A DNA stretch of 64,000 bases from an uncultured Bacilli bacterium (GTDB lineage Bacteria > Bacillota_I > Bacilli_A > RF39 > UBA660), in contig CAKOHG010000003.1 of NCBI GenBank assembly GCA_934085565.1, forward strand, positions 124,001-188,000, in the 5' to 3' direction. Made by a program: the position numbers and the translations under genes. Positions 1-9,283 of this stretch are shown piece by piece (within the stretch, counting starts at the first letter, position 1; each line of letters begins with the position of its first letter). The notes under the pieces are model-generated. The model saw only the letters and a program-made list of their open reading frames with translations, did not search any database and had not been told where the DNA came from.

Positions 1-1833
1 ATTGTGATTGGCGGAGGTATTTTAGGAGCGTGTTTTTCCTTTTGCAGTGCTTCTTTGTTTGGATTAAACGGAACTTATATTGTTCTTGGTTTTGTTTTAC
101 TTTTCGGTGTTATTTTATTATTTAATGTTAACTTATCAAATGTTTTAAATAACTTTATTAATAAATTTAAAAAGGTAAAAGAGTCCGCAGAAGAAGATGA
201 AGAAGATGAAATTACTAAAAAAGAAAAGGCTTTGGAAAAACGTCTTACCACTCCAGTGGAAGAAGAAGTTCCTGAAAAGAAAACTATTATCGTTAGTAGT
301 GTGGATGAATTAAAACATATTGAAACTCCAGAACCACCTCCAACATTAGATGTAGCTGTAGCCAATCCTGCTAATGTTAATAATCCTAATTATAAACTTC
401 CAGAAATGCGTATTTTAGATGATCCTGAAAAAGGTAAAAAAACAAATTCTAATCAATTTTTAATTAATAATAAACAAAACTTAGAAAGAGTTTTAAAAGA
501 TTTCCAAATTCCTGGACGAGTTGTGGATATTCACATGGGACCTGCTGTTACTCAGTTTGAAGTCGTCGTACCAAGTGGTACCAAGGTAAGTCGTATTAGT
601 TCGATTAACAAAGAAATTGCTCTTGCTCTTGCTGCTAAAGATGTCCGTATCGAAGCGCCTATTCCAGGAAAAAGTACCATAGGTATTGAAATTCCTAACC
701 AATCTATTTCAGCTGTTAAGATAAAAGAAATTTTAGCAAGTAAAGAAATGCTTAATAAAACGGGTGGTATTCAAGTTGCTTTAGGTAAAGATATCATGGG
801 TATGCCAAGATGTACCGATTTAACCAAAATGCCCCATCTTTTAATTGCTGGTTCTACTGGTTCAGGTAAATCTGTTTGTTCTAATAGTATTATTGCATCT
901 ATTTTAATGCGTTATCGTCCTGATGAAGTAAAACTTGTTTTAGTAGACCCTAAACAAGTCGAGTTATCAAATTATAATGGAGTTCCTCATTTACTTTGTC
1001 CTGTTGTAACGGACCCTAAAAAGGCAAGTGCTACTTTACAAAAAATATGTATAGAAATGGATCAACGTTATCACACATTTGCTGAAAAAGGCGCTAAAAA
1101 GATTGATGATTATAATCGTATGATTGATGAAGAAAATAAACTTAATCCAAATGACCCTAAACCTCGTATGCCATACATTGTTGTAATAGTAGATGAAATG
1201 GCAGACTTAATGATTGCCGCTCGTAAAGAAGTAGAGGATAGTATCATGCGTATTACTCAACTTGCTAGAGCTGCTGGTATTCATTTAATCGTGGCCACAC
1301 AAAGACCAAGTACTGATGTTATCACAGGTGTTATTAAAACAAATATTCCATCACGTATTGCTTTTGCAGTAGCTTCAAGTATTGACTCAAGAACAATATT
1401 GGACGCAGGTGGGGCTGAAAAACTACTTGGAAAAGGAGATATGTTATTCTTACCAATGGGCGAAAATACCCCAATCCGTATTCAAGGATGTTTTATTTCT
1501 GATGATGAAATAAGAAGAGTTATTGAAGCCGTTTGTAAAGAACAACAAGCAAGCTATGATGAACGTTATAATATTACGGCAGAAACAACTCATATGGCAG
1601 GTGAGGGTAGTGAAAAAGAAGAATATGATGATCCTATGTATAATGAAATCGTTGATTTTGCTATTCAAACCGGTAAAATTAGTGCTTCTTTAATTCAAAG
1701 AAGATTCCGTTTTGGCTATAACCGAGCTGCCCGTGTTATTGACTTATTAGAAGAAAGAGGTATTATTGGACCTCAAAATGGTTCTAAACCAAGAGAAGTT
1801 TTAGTAAAATTAAAAAGTGATAATAACGAATAG
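1..1833 (+). CDS. ftsK: DNA translocase FtsK/SpoIIIE, 5' end cut by window edge
   Basis: This is the ATP-driven double-stranded DNA pump that clears chromosomes through the closing septum. The reading frame is open from base 1, and the visible protein begins in a last membrane helix (first ~40 residues), so the upstream membrane segments lie outside the window. A charged linker follows, then the RecA-like motor with Walker A GSTGSGKS near residue 283 and Walker B VVIVDEMADL near residue 395 (numbered from the GTG at base 4). The C-terminal winged-helix gamma domain (from about EIVDFAIQTGK to the end) reads DNA polarity sequences. The 610 visible residues are shorter than the usual ~750-800, as expected for a truncated gene. 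Family assignment is firm; SpoIIIE, SftA and FtsK cannot be separated without the N-terminus. Confidence 0.95.
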   Translation: MVIGGGILGACFSFCSASLFGLNGTYIVLGFVLLFGVILLFNVNLSNVLNNFINKFKKVKESAEEDEEDEITKKEKALEKRLTTPVEEEVPEKKTIIVSSVDELKHIETPEPPPTLDVAVANPANVNNPNYKLPEMRILDDPEKGKKTNSNQFLINNKQNLERVLKDFQIPGRVVDIHMGPAVTQFEVVVPSGTKVSRISSINKEIALALAAKDVRIEAPIPGKSTIGIEIPNQSISAVKIKEILASKEMLNKTGGIQVALGKDIMGMPRCTDLTKMPHLLIAGSTGSGKSVCSNSIIASILMRYRPDEVKLVLVDPKQVELSNYNGVPHLLCPVVTDPKKASATLQKICIEMDQRYHTFAEKGAKKIDDYNRMIDEENKLNPNDPKPRMPYIVVIVDEMADLMIAARKEVEDSIMRITQLARAAGIHLIVATQRPSTDVITGVIKTNIPSRIAFAVASSIDSRTILDAGGAEKLLGKGDMLFLPMGENTPIRIQGCFISDDEIRRVIEAVCKEQQASYDERYNITAETTHMAGEGSEKEEYDDPMYNEIVDFAIQTGKISASLIQRRFRFGYNRAARVIDLLEERGIIGPQNGSKPREVLVKLKSDNNE

Positions 1834-1874
1834 AAAACTTTCATTAAAAGATGTTAAATGTTTATATATTGAAA

Positions 1875-1907
1875 ATGCTATAGTAGGAAATGACTATAGT
1901 ATTTTTT
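1875..1907 (+). terminator. Intrinsic terminator after ftsK
   Basis: A 10-bp stem (1875-1884 with 1893-1902, one G-U pair) and an 8-nt loop are followed by a run of T. It lies about 40 bases after the ftsK stop. Confidence 0.6.
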
Positions 1908-2019
1908 ATAAATTAGTAAAAATAATCGACAAATACTAGGCAAATCTTATAAAAAATGTTAGAGTGGTTACAGAAACACATTGTTTTGAATGTATAAAAA
2001 AATTATTGGAGTATAAAAT

Positions 2020-2655
2020 ATGAAATTAAAAAAAACAAATTTTAAAGTTTTAATACTAATATTTTTTGTAGCAGTAATTACGGTGTTATTTGTTGACTGC
2101 AGTAATATAATGTATCCTATTTCTAAAAATTTAAATTATGACTTTTTAAATATATTTATTAATTCTTCTGTTGTTATCTTTGTGTTTTTATTAACTTATT
2201 ACATGATAGAAAAGCAAACATCAGACAGGGAAAAAATAGTGGAATATAATAAAAAAAATGTATTAAGAATTTTATTGACTCAAGTGAGAAAAGAATGTGT
2301 TGATGTTTTAGAAATCCTTGAAAATCAAAACCTTTTAGAACGCTTCATAATTCCAAAAATTGACTTTGATTCTAATAGTAATTTGGTTGAGGAAAATTTG
2401 AAAAATAATCCCTTCAAAAATGAACAATATATTATAGATTTATTTGAGGCTGGTATAGCTAATTTTCAAGAGCTTGATAATTATATAAATTTAAAGCAAA
2501 AATTTCAAAAGTATATTTCGTTAAAAATTGCACTGTTTGATTTAGATGAGCAAAAGGAAAAAATTTCAAGAGAAAAGTATGAAATGGCAAAGAAGGAGTT
2601 ACAAAAATTACATAACGAGGTTTACCTGATATTAAATAATAAACTCAATTTATAA
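2020..2655 (+). CDS. Hypothetical membrane protein with coiled-coil tail
   Basis: I do not recognise this 211-residue protein. Two hydrophobic segments (about residues 8-26 and 46-64) are followed by a charged, Lys/Glu-rich cytoplasmic part with predicted helical or coiled-coil character, especially the last 50 residues. A weak ribosome site (GGAG) precedes the ATG. The gene stands alone between two terminators, is rich in A-ending codons and ATA, and has no functional link to ftsK or to the following wall-hydrolase genes. It may be a recently acquired or fast-evolving gene. The ORF is long and continuous, so coding is likely; function is unknown. Confidence 0.65.
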   Translation: MKLKKTNFKVLILIFFVAVITVLFVDCSNIMYPISKNLNYDFLNIFINSSVVIFVFLLTYYMIEKQTSDREKIVEYNKKNVLRILLTQVRKECVDVLEILENQNLLERFIIPKIDFDSNSNLVEENLKNNPFKNEQYIIDLFEAGIANFQELDNYINLKQKFQKYISLKIALFDLDEQKEKISREKYEMAKKELQKLHNEVYLILNNKLNL

Positions 2656-2775
2656 AATATTAAAATTGAGATAATCTTTATCAAAAAATGATGTTTTAAT
2701 TACTTAACAAAGTGCAAGAAAATTGTTTAATATTTTTTTCCTAATATATTAAAGCAAACTAATTGTTATTATTAT

Positions 2776-2825
2776 AGTGTGAAACTTTTTTGACTAAAAA
2801 TGCTAAAAAAGTTTCACACTTTTTA
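2776..2825. terminator. Strong bidirectional terminator
   Basis: A perfect 16-bp inverted repeat (2776-2791 with 2805-2820) has a 13-nt loop and T-rich ends on both strands. It closes the hypothetical membrane gene and isolates it from the wall-hydrolase genes. The rest of the 2656-2950 gap holds only AT-rich sequence and the promoter listed next. Confidence 0.85.
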
Positions 2826-2891
2826 CGATGTCTATATCAATCTTTGGAATTTTGCTTATAAAAATATACGTTCAAAATTTCTTTCTTTTCG

Positions 2892-2920
2892 TTGTCAAAT
2901 AAATTTTTCTATGATAACAT
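2892..2920 (+). promoter_or_regulatory. Sigma-A-type promoter for NlpC/P60 gene
   Basis: TTGTCA (2892-2897), 17-bp spacer, TAACAT (2915-2920). An overlapping TATGAT at 2910 has too short a spacer. The predicted transcript starts about 25 bases before the ATG at 2951. Confidence 0.5.
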
Positions 2921-2950
2921 TAAAATGCTTTAAGAAGAGTGGGTGAAGTT

Positions 2951-4279
2951 ATGACTAGAAAAACAAAATATTTAATAATTATTGGTATTCTTTTAGTTTT
3001 AAGTATGATTAATTTGTTTTTTTATTATAGCTATCTAAAACCTATTAAAATAAGTGATATTAATTACTTTTTTAATGATCAAAAAATTTATGTAACTATT
3101 CATTTTAAAAATACTAGGGAAGGCTCGTGTTCTTATCAAGATTCTTATGCTTTAATAGAAAATAAAAGTTGTACCTTAGAAGTTTTAAATGAAGAAGGTA
3201 AAGCTACGATTAAATCCAAATGGATTACTAAAGAAGTTACAATTAATCCAAATATTCATGAAGTTTTATCTTTAAGTGTTTCAAGTGGAAATATGTATTT
3301 GGCGGTTGGTGAAAAAAGAGAAGTAAAAGTTCAAACAGAACAAATTGGTAACCCTAATTTAACATATTCTATAGAAAGTTCAAATGAAGAAATTGTTAAA
3401 GTAGAAGATAACAAAATTATTGGTTTAAAAGATGGAGAAGCCACTATGACAATTACCTTAAATGATTTAAAAGAAGAATTTAAAGTGATTGTGACTAGTT
3501 TAATTACTAAGCCAACGTTAACTAAAAATAAAAAATCTTTACCTTGTAATTATTATACGAGTGAACAAGCTGATTTATTAGACGCCATCTTAAAATCGAA
3601 AGTAGAAGAAGCCGGTTATCAAACACGCGGTGGAGTCGTGGCAGCCCTTCGTTTCTTAACTCTTGAATTTCCATTTAAAATTGATTACTTTTTTGAAAAT
3701 GGTCGTTTAAATAATAATACCGGTGGGAGATATGTCGATGCAGAAGGTAGGTTTTATCATGAAGGACTTTATTTAAGTACCTCTAAATTTAATTTGCTTG
3801 ATAAAAAATCTAACGGTTGGGGACCAGCTATCTGGGGTTGTCCTTTAATGAACTGGGAAGAAGATGGCAAATATAAACCATTTACAAAATATCCAAATGG
3901 TCTTGATTGTAGTGGGGCTGTGACATGGGCATTAGTTCAAGCTGGTTTTGATCCAAAAGACACAGGAGCAGGTATTAATACTTCAAGACACGATGGTCTA
4001 GGAGACATTGGGACGCAGATTCCGATTACCAAAGAACTTTTAGAAAGTGGTACTTTAAAAGCAGGAGATTATATCGGTAGTGAATGGCATGCCGCTTTAA
4101 TTGGTGGCATTACTAAAGACCGTGTTTATGTTTTTGAATCTACTACTTATTATGACGGACTCGTTATGCATGAATATACTTTTGATGAACTTTTAGATTC
4201 CTACTTTTTATCTTATGTTATTAAAATGGATGATTATTATCAAAAAGAAGGAATTTATACTAACTATTGGGAGAGCTAA
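2951..4279 (+). CDS. Membrane-anchored NlpC/P60-type wall hydrolase with Big_2 domain
   Basis: This is a 442-residue surface protein likely to cut peptidoglycan stem peptides. It has an N-terminal membrane anchor (about residues 7-26), a bacterial Ig-like (Big_2) domain in the middle (SVSSGNMYLAVGEK onward), and a C-terminal NlpC/P60-like domain. The DCSG motif places the nucleophile at Cys320, and the WHAAL motif places the catalytic His at residue 380. I start at the ATG at 2951 because GGGTGA lies just upstream; an in-frame GTG at 2939 overlaps that ribosome site. The next gene is a second anchored hydrolase with the same N-terminal design, so the two probably act together on the wall. The Cys/His assignment is by motif only. 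Confidence 0.8.
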   Translation: MTRKTKYLIIIGILLVLSMINLFFYYSYLKPIKISDINYFFNDQKIYVTIHFKNTREGSCSYQDSYALIENKSCTLEVLNEEGKATIKSKWITKEVTINPNIHEVLSLSVSSGNMYLAVGEKREVKVQTEQIGNPNLTYSIESSNEEIVKVEDNKIIGLKDGEATMTITLNDLKEEFKVIVTSLITKPTLTKNKKSLPCNYYTSEQADLLDAILKSKVEEAGYQTRGGVVAALRFLTLEFPFKIDYFFENGRLNNNTGGRYVDAEGRFYHEGLYLSTSKFNLLDKKSNGWGPAIWGCPLMNWEEDGKYKPFTKYPNGLDCSGAVTWALVQAGFDPKDTGAGINTSRHDGLGDIGTQIPITKELLESGTLKAGDYIGSEWHAALIGGITKDRVYVFESTTYYDGLVMHEYTFDELLDSYFLSYVIKMDDYYQKEGIYTNYWES

Positions 4280-4292
4280 TCGCTCTTTTCTT
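4271..4292 (+). terminator. Probable weak terminator
   Basis: A short stem (AGAGC 4272-4276 with GCTCT 4282-4286) overlaps the stop of the NlpC/P60 gene and runs into TTTTCTTTT. The stem is short, so read-through into the amidase gene is possible. Confidence 0.45.
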
Positions 4293-4337
4293 TTGCCTTA
4301 ATTTTTAGTATACTTATAAAGTAGTAGAGGTAGAAGT

Positions 4338-6050
4338 ATGACAAATAAAACACGTTTTATTTTAGCAGGAATTGTTCTGCTCATTCTTATAAACACGCTT
4401 TTTTTTGCTTTAGGTTATTATTTTTATTTACATCCTATTTTAGGTGACTTTGAAATTTTAAATATGGCTTATAGTAATGAAAATTTAACGTTATCTTTAT
4501 CTAAAGCAAATAATGCGATAAGTTATACAGCCTCCATTTATCAAAATAATGAAAAAATTTACGAAGAAAAAAGTAAAGATGAAACAATTATTTTACAAAA
4601 TTTTGAACCAGATTATAATGAAAAATATCAAGTAAGTGTCATAGCTCAAGATAAAAATGCCAAAGAAAAAGTGAATTCTAATCAATTTGTCTATCAAAAT
4701 AAACTACCTTCTTTAAAAAAAGAGAGTAATCGTTATTTGCTTTCTGGACATGATCTTTCTTTAGAGGTTTTAGGGTTTCAAGAAAATCAAAATTTATCTT
4801 TAGAAATTTATGCCGATAAAGAAAAAATATATGAAAAAGAAGTTTTAGAAAAGGATATTACCATTCCATCTTCTGTTTTCTCATCTTATATGGGTAGAGT
4901 TGTTGTTTATTTGAAAAAAGATGGTCACCATGTTTTAAGTACCATTAATTATTACTTAAATACGCCTATTGTAGGAAAACTTAAAACAACGACACCACTT
5001 GAAATAACTACACGTTATGATGATGTGACTTTAGATATCTCTGGTGGGGAAAATGCTAACCATTTTTATGCTTTATTTTATGAACAAGGTGTTCTTTCTA
5101 ATACGGTAGAAGTTTCTAAATTTAATAATCAAATTTTTTTACCGGCTAGTCTTTTTATGGAAAATAAAGATTATTTAATTCAGATTAAAGCTGTTTATGA
5201 AGATTACTTTGAAATTGGTGAGGTTTTAGATTTTAATGTTCATATGGGGAAGAAAGAAACAACTTCTGCGGTTTATGTTAGTCATAATCCTAATTATATT
5301 AAGAATAATACTTTTGTATCTTTTAAAACAATCACGGAGGGTGCCACGATTCACTATACTACGAATGGGGAAGATCCAACCATTAATAGTCCTATTTTAA
5401 AAGATAGTCTTTTGATTAATCAAAATATGACAATTAAAGTGTTGGCAACAAGTCGTAACCGTTATGATTCGCCAATAGAAACTTATCAGTTTAATATTGC
5501 CGAGAAAACGCCTGTTATCTTTTTAAGTCCATCTAATCAAAATGAAAACTATGGAGCTTCTAATACGGGTTACACTAATGAAATGGATATGATGAATAAA
5601 GTAGCGGATGTCGTAGAAGAAGTTTTAAAACAAAATGGTCTTATTGTATACCGAAATAATCCGAGAACCGATATCAATGCTTGGACAGCCACATCAAATT
5701 ATGTTAAAGCAGATTTTCATTTTGCCATTCACTCAAATGCTTCTGGGAATCACAATGTCCGTGGTATTGAAATGTTTATTGATGATGAAACTTCTCCTTC
5801 TTTTGCCATTGCTTCTAATATTTATGAAAACTTATGGCAAATCTATGATGGTAAAGATAACAAAGATTATAAAAGAGGTATTAAGTATGCGAGAGGTTCT
5901 TTAGGAGAAGCTAATGATGATTTTGTAAGATGTGGTAGCCTTATTGAAATTGCTTATCATGATGAAGTACATGATGCCTTATGGGTGGTTAATCACGTAA
6001 GAGAAATCGGAGAAAACCTTGCACAATCCATTATTTCTTATTATAATTAA
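4338..6050 (+). CDS. Anchored N-acetylmuramoyl-L-alanine amidase-like protein (Amidase_3)
   Basis: This 570-residue protein has an N-terminal membrane helix (about residues 7-28), beta-rich extracellular repeats, a chitobiase-C-terminal-like domain (about 313-384, with IHYTTNGEDP), and a C-terminal zinc amidase domain. FHFAIHSNA gives the zinc ligand His465 and LIEIAYHD gives the catalytic Glu537. The usual first motif with a His (DxGHGG) is replaced by SPSNQ at residues 397-401, a variant I recall in other Firmicutes amidases, so metal binding at that position needs checking. The family cuts the amide between MurNAc and the stem peptide. It sits 23 bases upstream of a glycosyltransferase gene and probably shares its transcript. 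Confidence 0.8.
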   Translation: MTNKTRFILAGIVLLILINTLFFALGYYFYLHPILGDFEILNMAYSNENLTLSLSKANNAISYTASIYQNNEKIYEEKSKDETIILQNFEPDYNEKYQVSVIAQDKNAKEKVNSNQFVYQNKLPSLKKESNRYLLSGHDLSLEVLGFQENQNLSLEIYADKEKIYEKEVLEKDITIPSSVFSSYMGRVVVYLKKDGHHVLSTINYYLNTPIVGKLKTTTPLEITTRYDDVTLDISGGENANHFYALFYEQGVLSNTVEVSKFNNQIFLPASLFMENKDYLIQIKAVYEDYFEIGEVLDFNVHMGKKETTSAVYVSHNPNYIKNNTFVSFKTITEGATIHYTTNGEDPTINSPILKDSLLINQNMTIKVLATSRNRYDSPIETYQFNIAEKTPVIFLSPSNQNENYGASNTGYTNEMDMMNKVADVVEEVLKQNGLIVYRNNPRTDINAWTATSNYVKADFHFAIHSNASGNHNVRGIEMFIDDETSPSFAIASNIYENLWQIYDGKDNKDYKRGIKYARGSLGEANDDFVRCGSLIEIAYHDEVHDALWVVNHVREIGENLAQSIISYYN

Positions 6051-6073
6051 AAAGAATAGAAAAGAGAGTATTT

Positions 6074-7075
6074 ATGAAATATATAACATTTGCCATTCCT
6101 TGCTATAACTCTGAAAGTTATATGCACCATGCGATTGAAACCATTTTAACAGCTAAAGATGATGTAGAAATTTTAGTTATTGATGATGGCTCTTCTGATA
6201 ACACTTTAAAAATTGCTAAAGAATATGAAGAAAAATATCCAGGTATCGTTAAAGCCATTCATAAAGAAAATGGTGGTCATGGTTCTGGTGTCAATAAAGG
6301 TTTAAGCCTTGCTAAAGGTCTTTATTATAAAGTTGTTGATTCTGATGACTGGGTAGATGAAGAAGCTTTAAAAAAGGTTTTAGAAACCATTAAAAAACTG
6401 GAAAAAGAAAAAAATTTAGTAGACATGATGGTTGTTAATTACGTCTATGAAAGAGAAGATGGTCAAAAAGAAATTAACTATCATAAAACGCTTCCTGAAA
6501 ATAAAGTATTTACTTGGGATGAAGTAGGAAATTTCAAAAAAGATGCTTATTTACTTATGCATTCTGTTATTTATCGTACTGCTTTATTAAAAGAAATTGA
6601 TTTAAAACTACCAGAACATACTTTTTATGTAGATAATATTTTTGTTTATTATCCATTACCTTATATTAAAACGATGTATTATTTAGATGTTCCTTTTTAT
6701 CGTTATTTTATTGGCCGTGAAGATCAATCTGTGAATGAAAAAGTAATGATTAAAAGAATTGATCAACAAATATATGTGACTAAAACGATGATAGATTTCT
6801 TTAATCCTTATGATTTTTGGGATACTAATAAAAGATGTGCTAAATATTTAATTCATTACATTGATATCATGATGAGTGTTTCTACGATTTTACTACAGGT
6901 AGCAAATACTAAAGAAGCAATGGAAAAGAAAAAAGAGTTATGGGAATATTTGAAAGAAAAAAATCCTAAACTTTATAAAACTTGTTTAATATCTTTATCA
7001 GGTTCTACGAGACTACCACGCTTCTTAAGTGTTCCAGGTTATAGAATAGCCAGAAAAATTTATAAATTTAATTAG
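6074..7075 (+). CDS. Family 2 glycosyltransferase
   Basis: A 333-residue GT-A enzyme. The N-terminus has the family 2 nucleotide-sugar site (FAIPCYNSE at residues 6-14, VIDDGSSDNT around 35-44), and the metal-binding D-x-D is in VDSDDW (Asp89-Asp92). No convincing membrane segment is present, so it is probably a cytoplasmic enzyme acting on a lipid-linked or nucleotide-sugar acceptor. It follows the amidase by 23 bases and precedes an unknown gene by 10, which suggests one transcript devoted partly to the cell surface. Sugar donor and acceptor cannot be told from the sequence. Confidence 0.88.
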   Translation: MKYITFAIPCYNSESYMHHAIETILTAKDDVEILVIDDGSSDNTLKIAKEYEEKYPGIVKAIHKENGGHGSGVNKGLSLAKGLYYKVVDSDDWVDEEALKKVLETIKKLEKEKNLVDMMVVNYVYEREDGQKEINYHKTLPENKVFTWDEVGNFKKDAYLLMHSVIYRTALLKEIDLKLPEHTFYVDNIFVYYPLPYIKTMYYLDVPFYRYFIGREDQSVNEKVMIKRIDQQIYVTKTMIDFFNPYDFWDTNKRCAKYLIHYIDIMMSVSTILLQVANTKEAMEKKKELWEYLKEKNPKLYKTCLISLSGSTRLPRFLSVPGYRIARKIYKFN

Positions 7076-7085
7076 GAGGAATAGT

Positions 7086-7862
7086 ATGAAATATGATAGT
7101 AGATTATCTAAAGAAGAAACTACATTATGCCTTTTAATCTCTTTTTATAAACTCGAACATACCTATGTATTTCGGCCCATTTACCTCCAAAAGTTATTTG
7201 AAGAACTAAAGTATGGTGATCAAAGTATTTATCAAAAGTTACAAGATAAAATAGGTACTTTTAATTTACCAATGGAAATGTATTTAGATAAACTCTTAAA
7301 ATTTAATTATCTCAAAAAACGAGATGAAATAAATTATGATATTACTATTTCAGAGGATACGGCATTGCAGTTAGATAGAAAATTTAATCGGGATAAAGAT
7401 TATTATGAGTCTGTGCGTAGTATTAAAAAGAGTTTAGATTATTTTGATAAAAAACCAATTGAAGAAGAAATCGGTGAAGAATACAGTCTTATTATTACTC
7501 CAGAAGATTTCTTAATCGCGTTCTTCACTAAATTATTTTCTATCGGTGTATATACTTTCGATTTTGATACTTTTGAAAGTGCTTTTTCTTTTTCTATTTT
7601 AGATAATGAAGCTATGAAAAAATTTTTAGAATCTAGTTTTCATCAACCTTTTGCTATGGAAGATATGGGTACATTAATAGCTAAAATTTTAGGAGTGGAT
7701 GAAGATTTTCCTATTGATTCTCTTTGGCTAGGAACCATGGTAAAAAATAAGCCTATGTTAGATACTCTTACCCTCAATAATGAACAAATTATTGATCTAA
7801 TGGTGAAGAAATATATTGAAATGAAAAAAACTATTCAAAAAGGACCTTCCGTGGTAAAATAA
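7086..7862 (+). CDS. Hypothetical protein upstream of suf operon
   Basis: I do not recognise this 258-residue protein. It is charged and soluble, with no signal peptide or membrane helix. The first ~90 residues look helical and end in a short beta pair (INYDITISEDTAL), compatible with a winged-helix-like fold, but no diagnostic motif is seen. It has a good ribosome site (AGGAGG) and lies 10 bases after the glycosyltransferase and 17 before sufC. Its stop codon falls in the loop of a hairpin that covers the sufC ribosome site, so its translation may be coupled to sufC. Confidence 0.7.
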   Translation: MKYDSRLSKEETTLCLLISFYKLEHTYVFRPIYLQKLFEELKYGDQSIYQKLQDKIGTFNLPMEMYLDKLLKFNYLKKRDEINYDITISEDTALQLDRKFNRDKDYYESVRSIKKSLDYFDKKPIEEEIGEEYSLIITPEDFLIAFFTKLFSIGVYTFDFDTFESAFSFSILDNEAMKKFLESSFHQPFAMEDMGTLIAKILGVDEDFPIDSLWLGTMVKNKPMLDTLTLNNEQIIDLMVKKYIEMKKTIQKGPSVVK

Positions 7863-7876
7863 TCACGGAGGTTTTT
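7844..7876 (+). promoter_or_regulatory. Hairpin sequestering the sufC ribosome-binding site
   Basis: ACCTTCCGTG (7844-7853) pairs with CACGGAGGT (7864-7872) with one bulged base; the loop holds the stop codon of the upstream gene. The 3' arm is the sufC Shine-Dalgarno (GGAGG at 7867-7871), and TTTTT follows directly. The element could act as an attenuator/terminator or as a translational-coupling switch opened by ribosomes finishing the upstream gene. Confidence 0.55.
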
Positions 7877-7879
7877 ATT

Positions 7880-8641
7880 ATGTTTACAATTTCTGATTTA
7901 CACGTTAAAGCCGATGACAAAGAAATTTTAAAAGGTTTTAATTTAACAATAAATGAAGCCGAGACTCATATTTTAATGGGACCAAATGGAGCTGGTAAAA
8001 GTACAGTTTGTAAAAGTATTTTACATCATCCTCATTATGAAATAACATCTGGTCAAATTAGCTATCAAGGTAAAGATTTAACAAACTCTTCAACCGATGA
8101 AGTAGCTAAAAGTGGTATTTATTATATTAATCAAACACCAGTAGAAGTAGAAGGAATCAAAAATATGGAATTATTCCGAACTGCTTTGATGGCAAAGGGA
8201 GAAAAAGTAGATATTTTTTCTTTTAAAAAGAAATGTAATGCCATTTGTGAAAAATTAAAAATGGATCCATCCTTTTTAACTCGTAACGTTAATGAAGGCA
8301 TGAGTGGTGGGGAAAGAAAGAAAAATGAACTTTTTGGTATGTGGCTTTTAAAACCATCTTTAATTTTATTAGATGAAGTGGATTCTGGGTTAGATGTGGA
8401 TGCGATTAAAATTGTCGCTGCTAACTTAAAAGAATATCAAAAAGAGACAGGTGCTAGTTTACTTGTCATTACCCATCAACCATCTTTAATTGAAAAACTA
8501 GAACCAGATCATGTTCATGTTATGAAAGATGGAAAAATTTTATTAGATGGAGACAAAGATCTTGCTTTTGATACATTAAATAATGGCTTTTCCTCTTTAT
8601 CATGGGCTGGTGTTATGACGGACGGTAGCCAAAATGAATAA
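7880..8641 (+). CDS. sufC: Fe-S cluster assembly ATPase SufC
   Basis: ABC-type ATPase of the SUF scaffold, which powers Fe-S cluster assembly on SufB/SufD in the cytoplasm. Walker A is GPNGAGKST (residues 34-42), the signature is MSGGERKK near residue 141, and Walker B LILLDEVDSGLD near 163; an H-loop (VITHQ) follows. At 253 residues it is full length. It overlaps the next gene by 8 bases, indicating tight coupling. Translation is probably governed by the hairpin that hides its ribosome site. Confidence 0.96.
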   Translation: MFTISDLHVKADDKEILKGFNLTINEAETHILMGPNGAGKSTVCKSILHHPHYEITSGQISYQGKDLTNSSTDEVAKSGIYYINQTPVEVEGIKNMELFRTALMAKGEKVDIFSFKKKCNAICEKLKMDPSFLTRNVNEGMSGGERKKNELFGMWLLKPSLILLDEVDSGLDVDAIKIVAANLKEYQKETGASLLVITHQPSLIEKLEPDHVHVMKDGKILLDGDKDLAFDTLNNGFSSLSWAGVMTDGSQNE

Positions 8642-9269
8642 AATAATATGTAACACGGTGGAAATGTTAGAGGGGCATTATGAAAAGCTTATTCTAAAAG
8701 AAAGTAATTCTAAAATTCATATTACAGAAGATACTACAGTCGATAATCTTGTCTTTGAAGTAGATAATTTTGATGTTCATTTTATTTTTGAAGACAACGT
8801 TAAATTTTCTTTAAAAAGTATTTTAGACGTTAAAAATATTTCCGGAAAAATTCATTTAGAAGTTAATCATAAAAATGAAATTTATTTTGGCCTAGGCATT
8901 AAATCCTTTAGCCAAAACAAATTAGATGTACTAACTGATATGATTGGAAATGACAGTAATTGTGAAGTGAAAATTAGAATCGTGGGCGAAACCAACAGTA
9001 AGATGGTCATGAAAACAAGTGGTAATTTACCCCAAGATACTAAAAACAATACGTTTGTAGAAGATGTTAAGTATTTGTTCGATGAAGACTCTTATATTGA
9101 AGTCTTACCAGAACTTTATGTTTTTTCAAACGATGTTCTAGCTAATCATAATATGAGTGTAGGTAAAATAAGTGAAGAAGAATTATTTTATTTAGAAAGC
9201 AAAGGGTTGAATGAAAAAATGGCCCAAGATATTTACCGTGAGGGATTTATAAACAGTATAAAAATGTAA
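8634..9269 (+). CDS. sufD: Short SufB/SufD-family scaffold protein
   Basis: The C-terminal signature of SufB/SufD is clear: ANHNMSVGKISEEELFYLE followed by KGLNEKMAQDIYREGF. The protein has only 211 residues, about half the usual 400-470, so the N-terminal domain and much of the beta-helix are absent. The His in ANHNMS matches the conserved His of the family, but no Cys is present where SufB carries its cluster-assembly Cys. Position right after sufC argues for SufD. No full-length SufB is encoded in this operon or elsewhere in the window. Family membership is solid; the SufD label and function are less so. Confidence 0.75.
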   Translation: MNKIICNTVEMLEGHYEKLILKESNSKIHITEDTTVDNLVFEVDNFDVHFIFEDNVKFSLKSILDVKNISGKIHLEVNHKNEIYFGLGIKSFSQNKLDVLTDMIGNDSNCEVKIRIVGETNSKMVMKTSGNLPQDTKNNTFVEDVKYLFDEDSYIEVLPELYVFSNDVLANHNMSVGKISEEELFYLESKGLNEKMAQDIYREGFINSIKM

Positions 9270-9283
9270 AGGGGGACTAACTT

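Noticed and set aside
75..365. Open frame on the minus strand opposite ftsK
   Set aside because: Ser/Thr/Phe-rich shadow of an acidic coding region with no ribosome site; ftsK covers it with clear motifs.
5635..5904. Overlapping + strand frame inside the amidase gene
   Set aside because: Out-of-frame shadow; the amidase catalytic residues are encoded in the other frame through this stretch.
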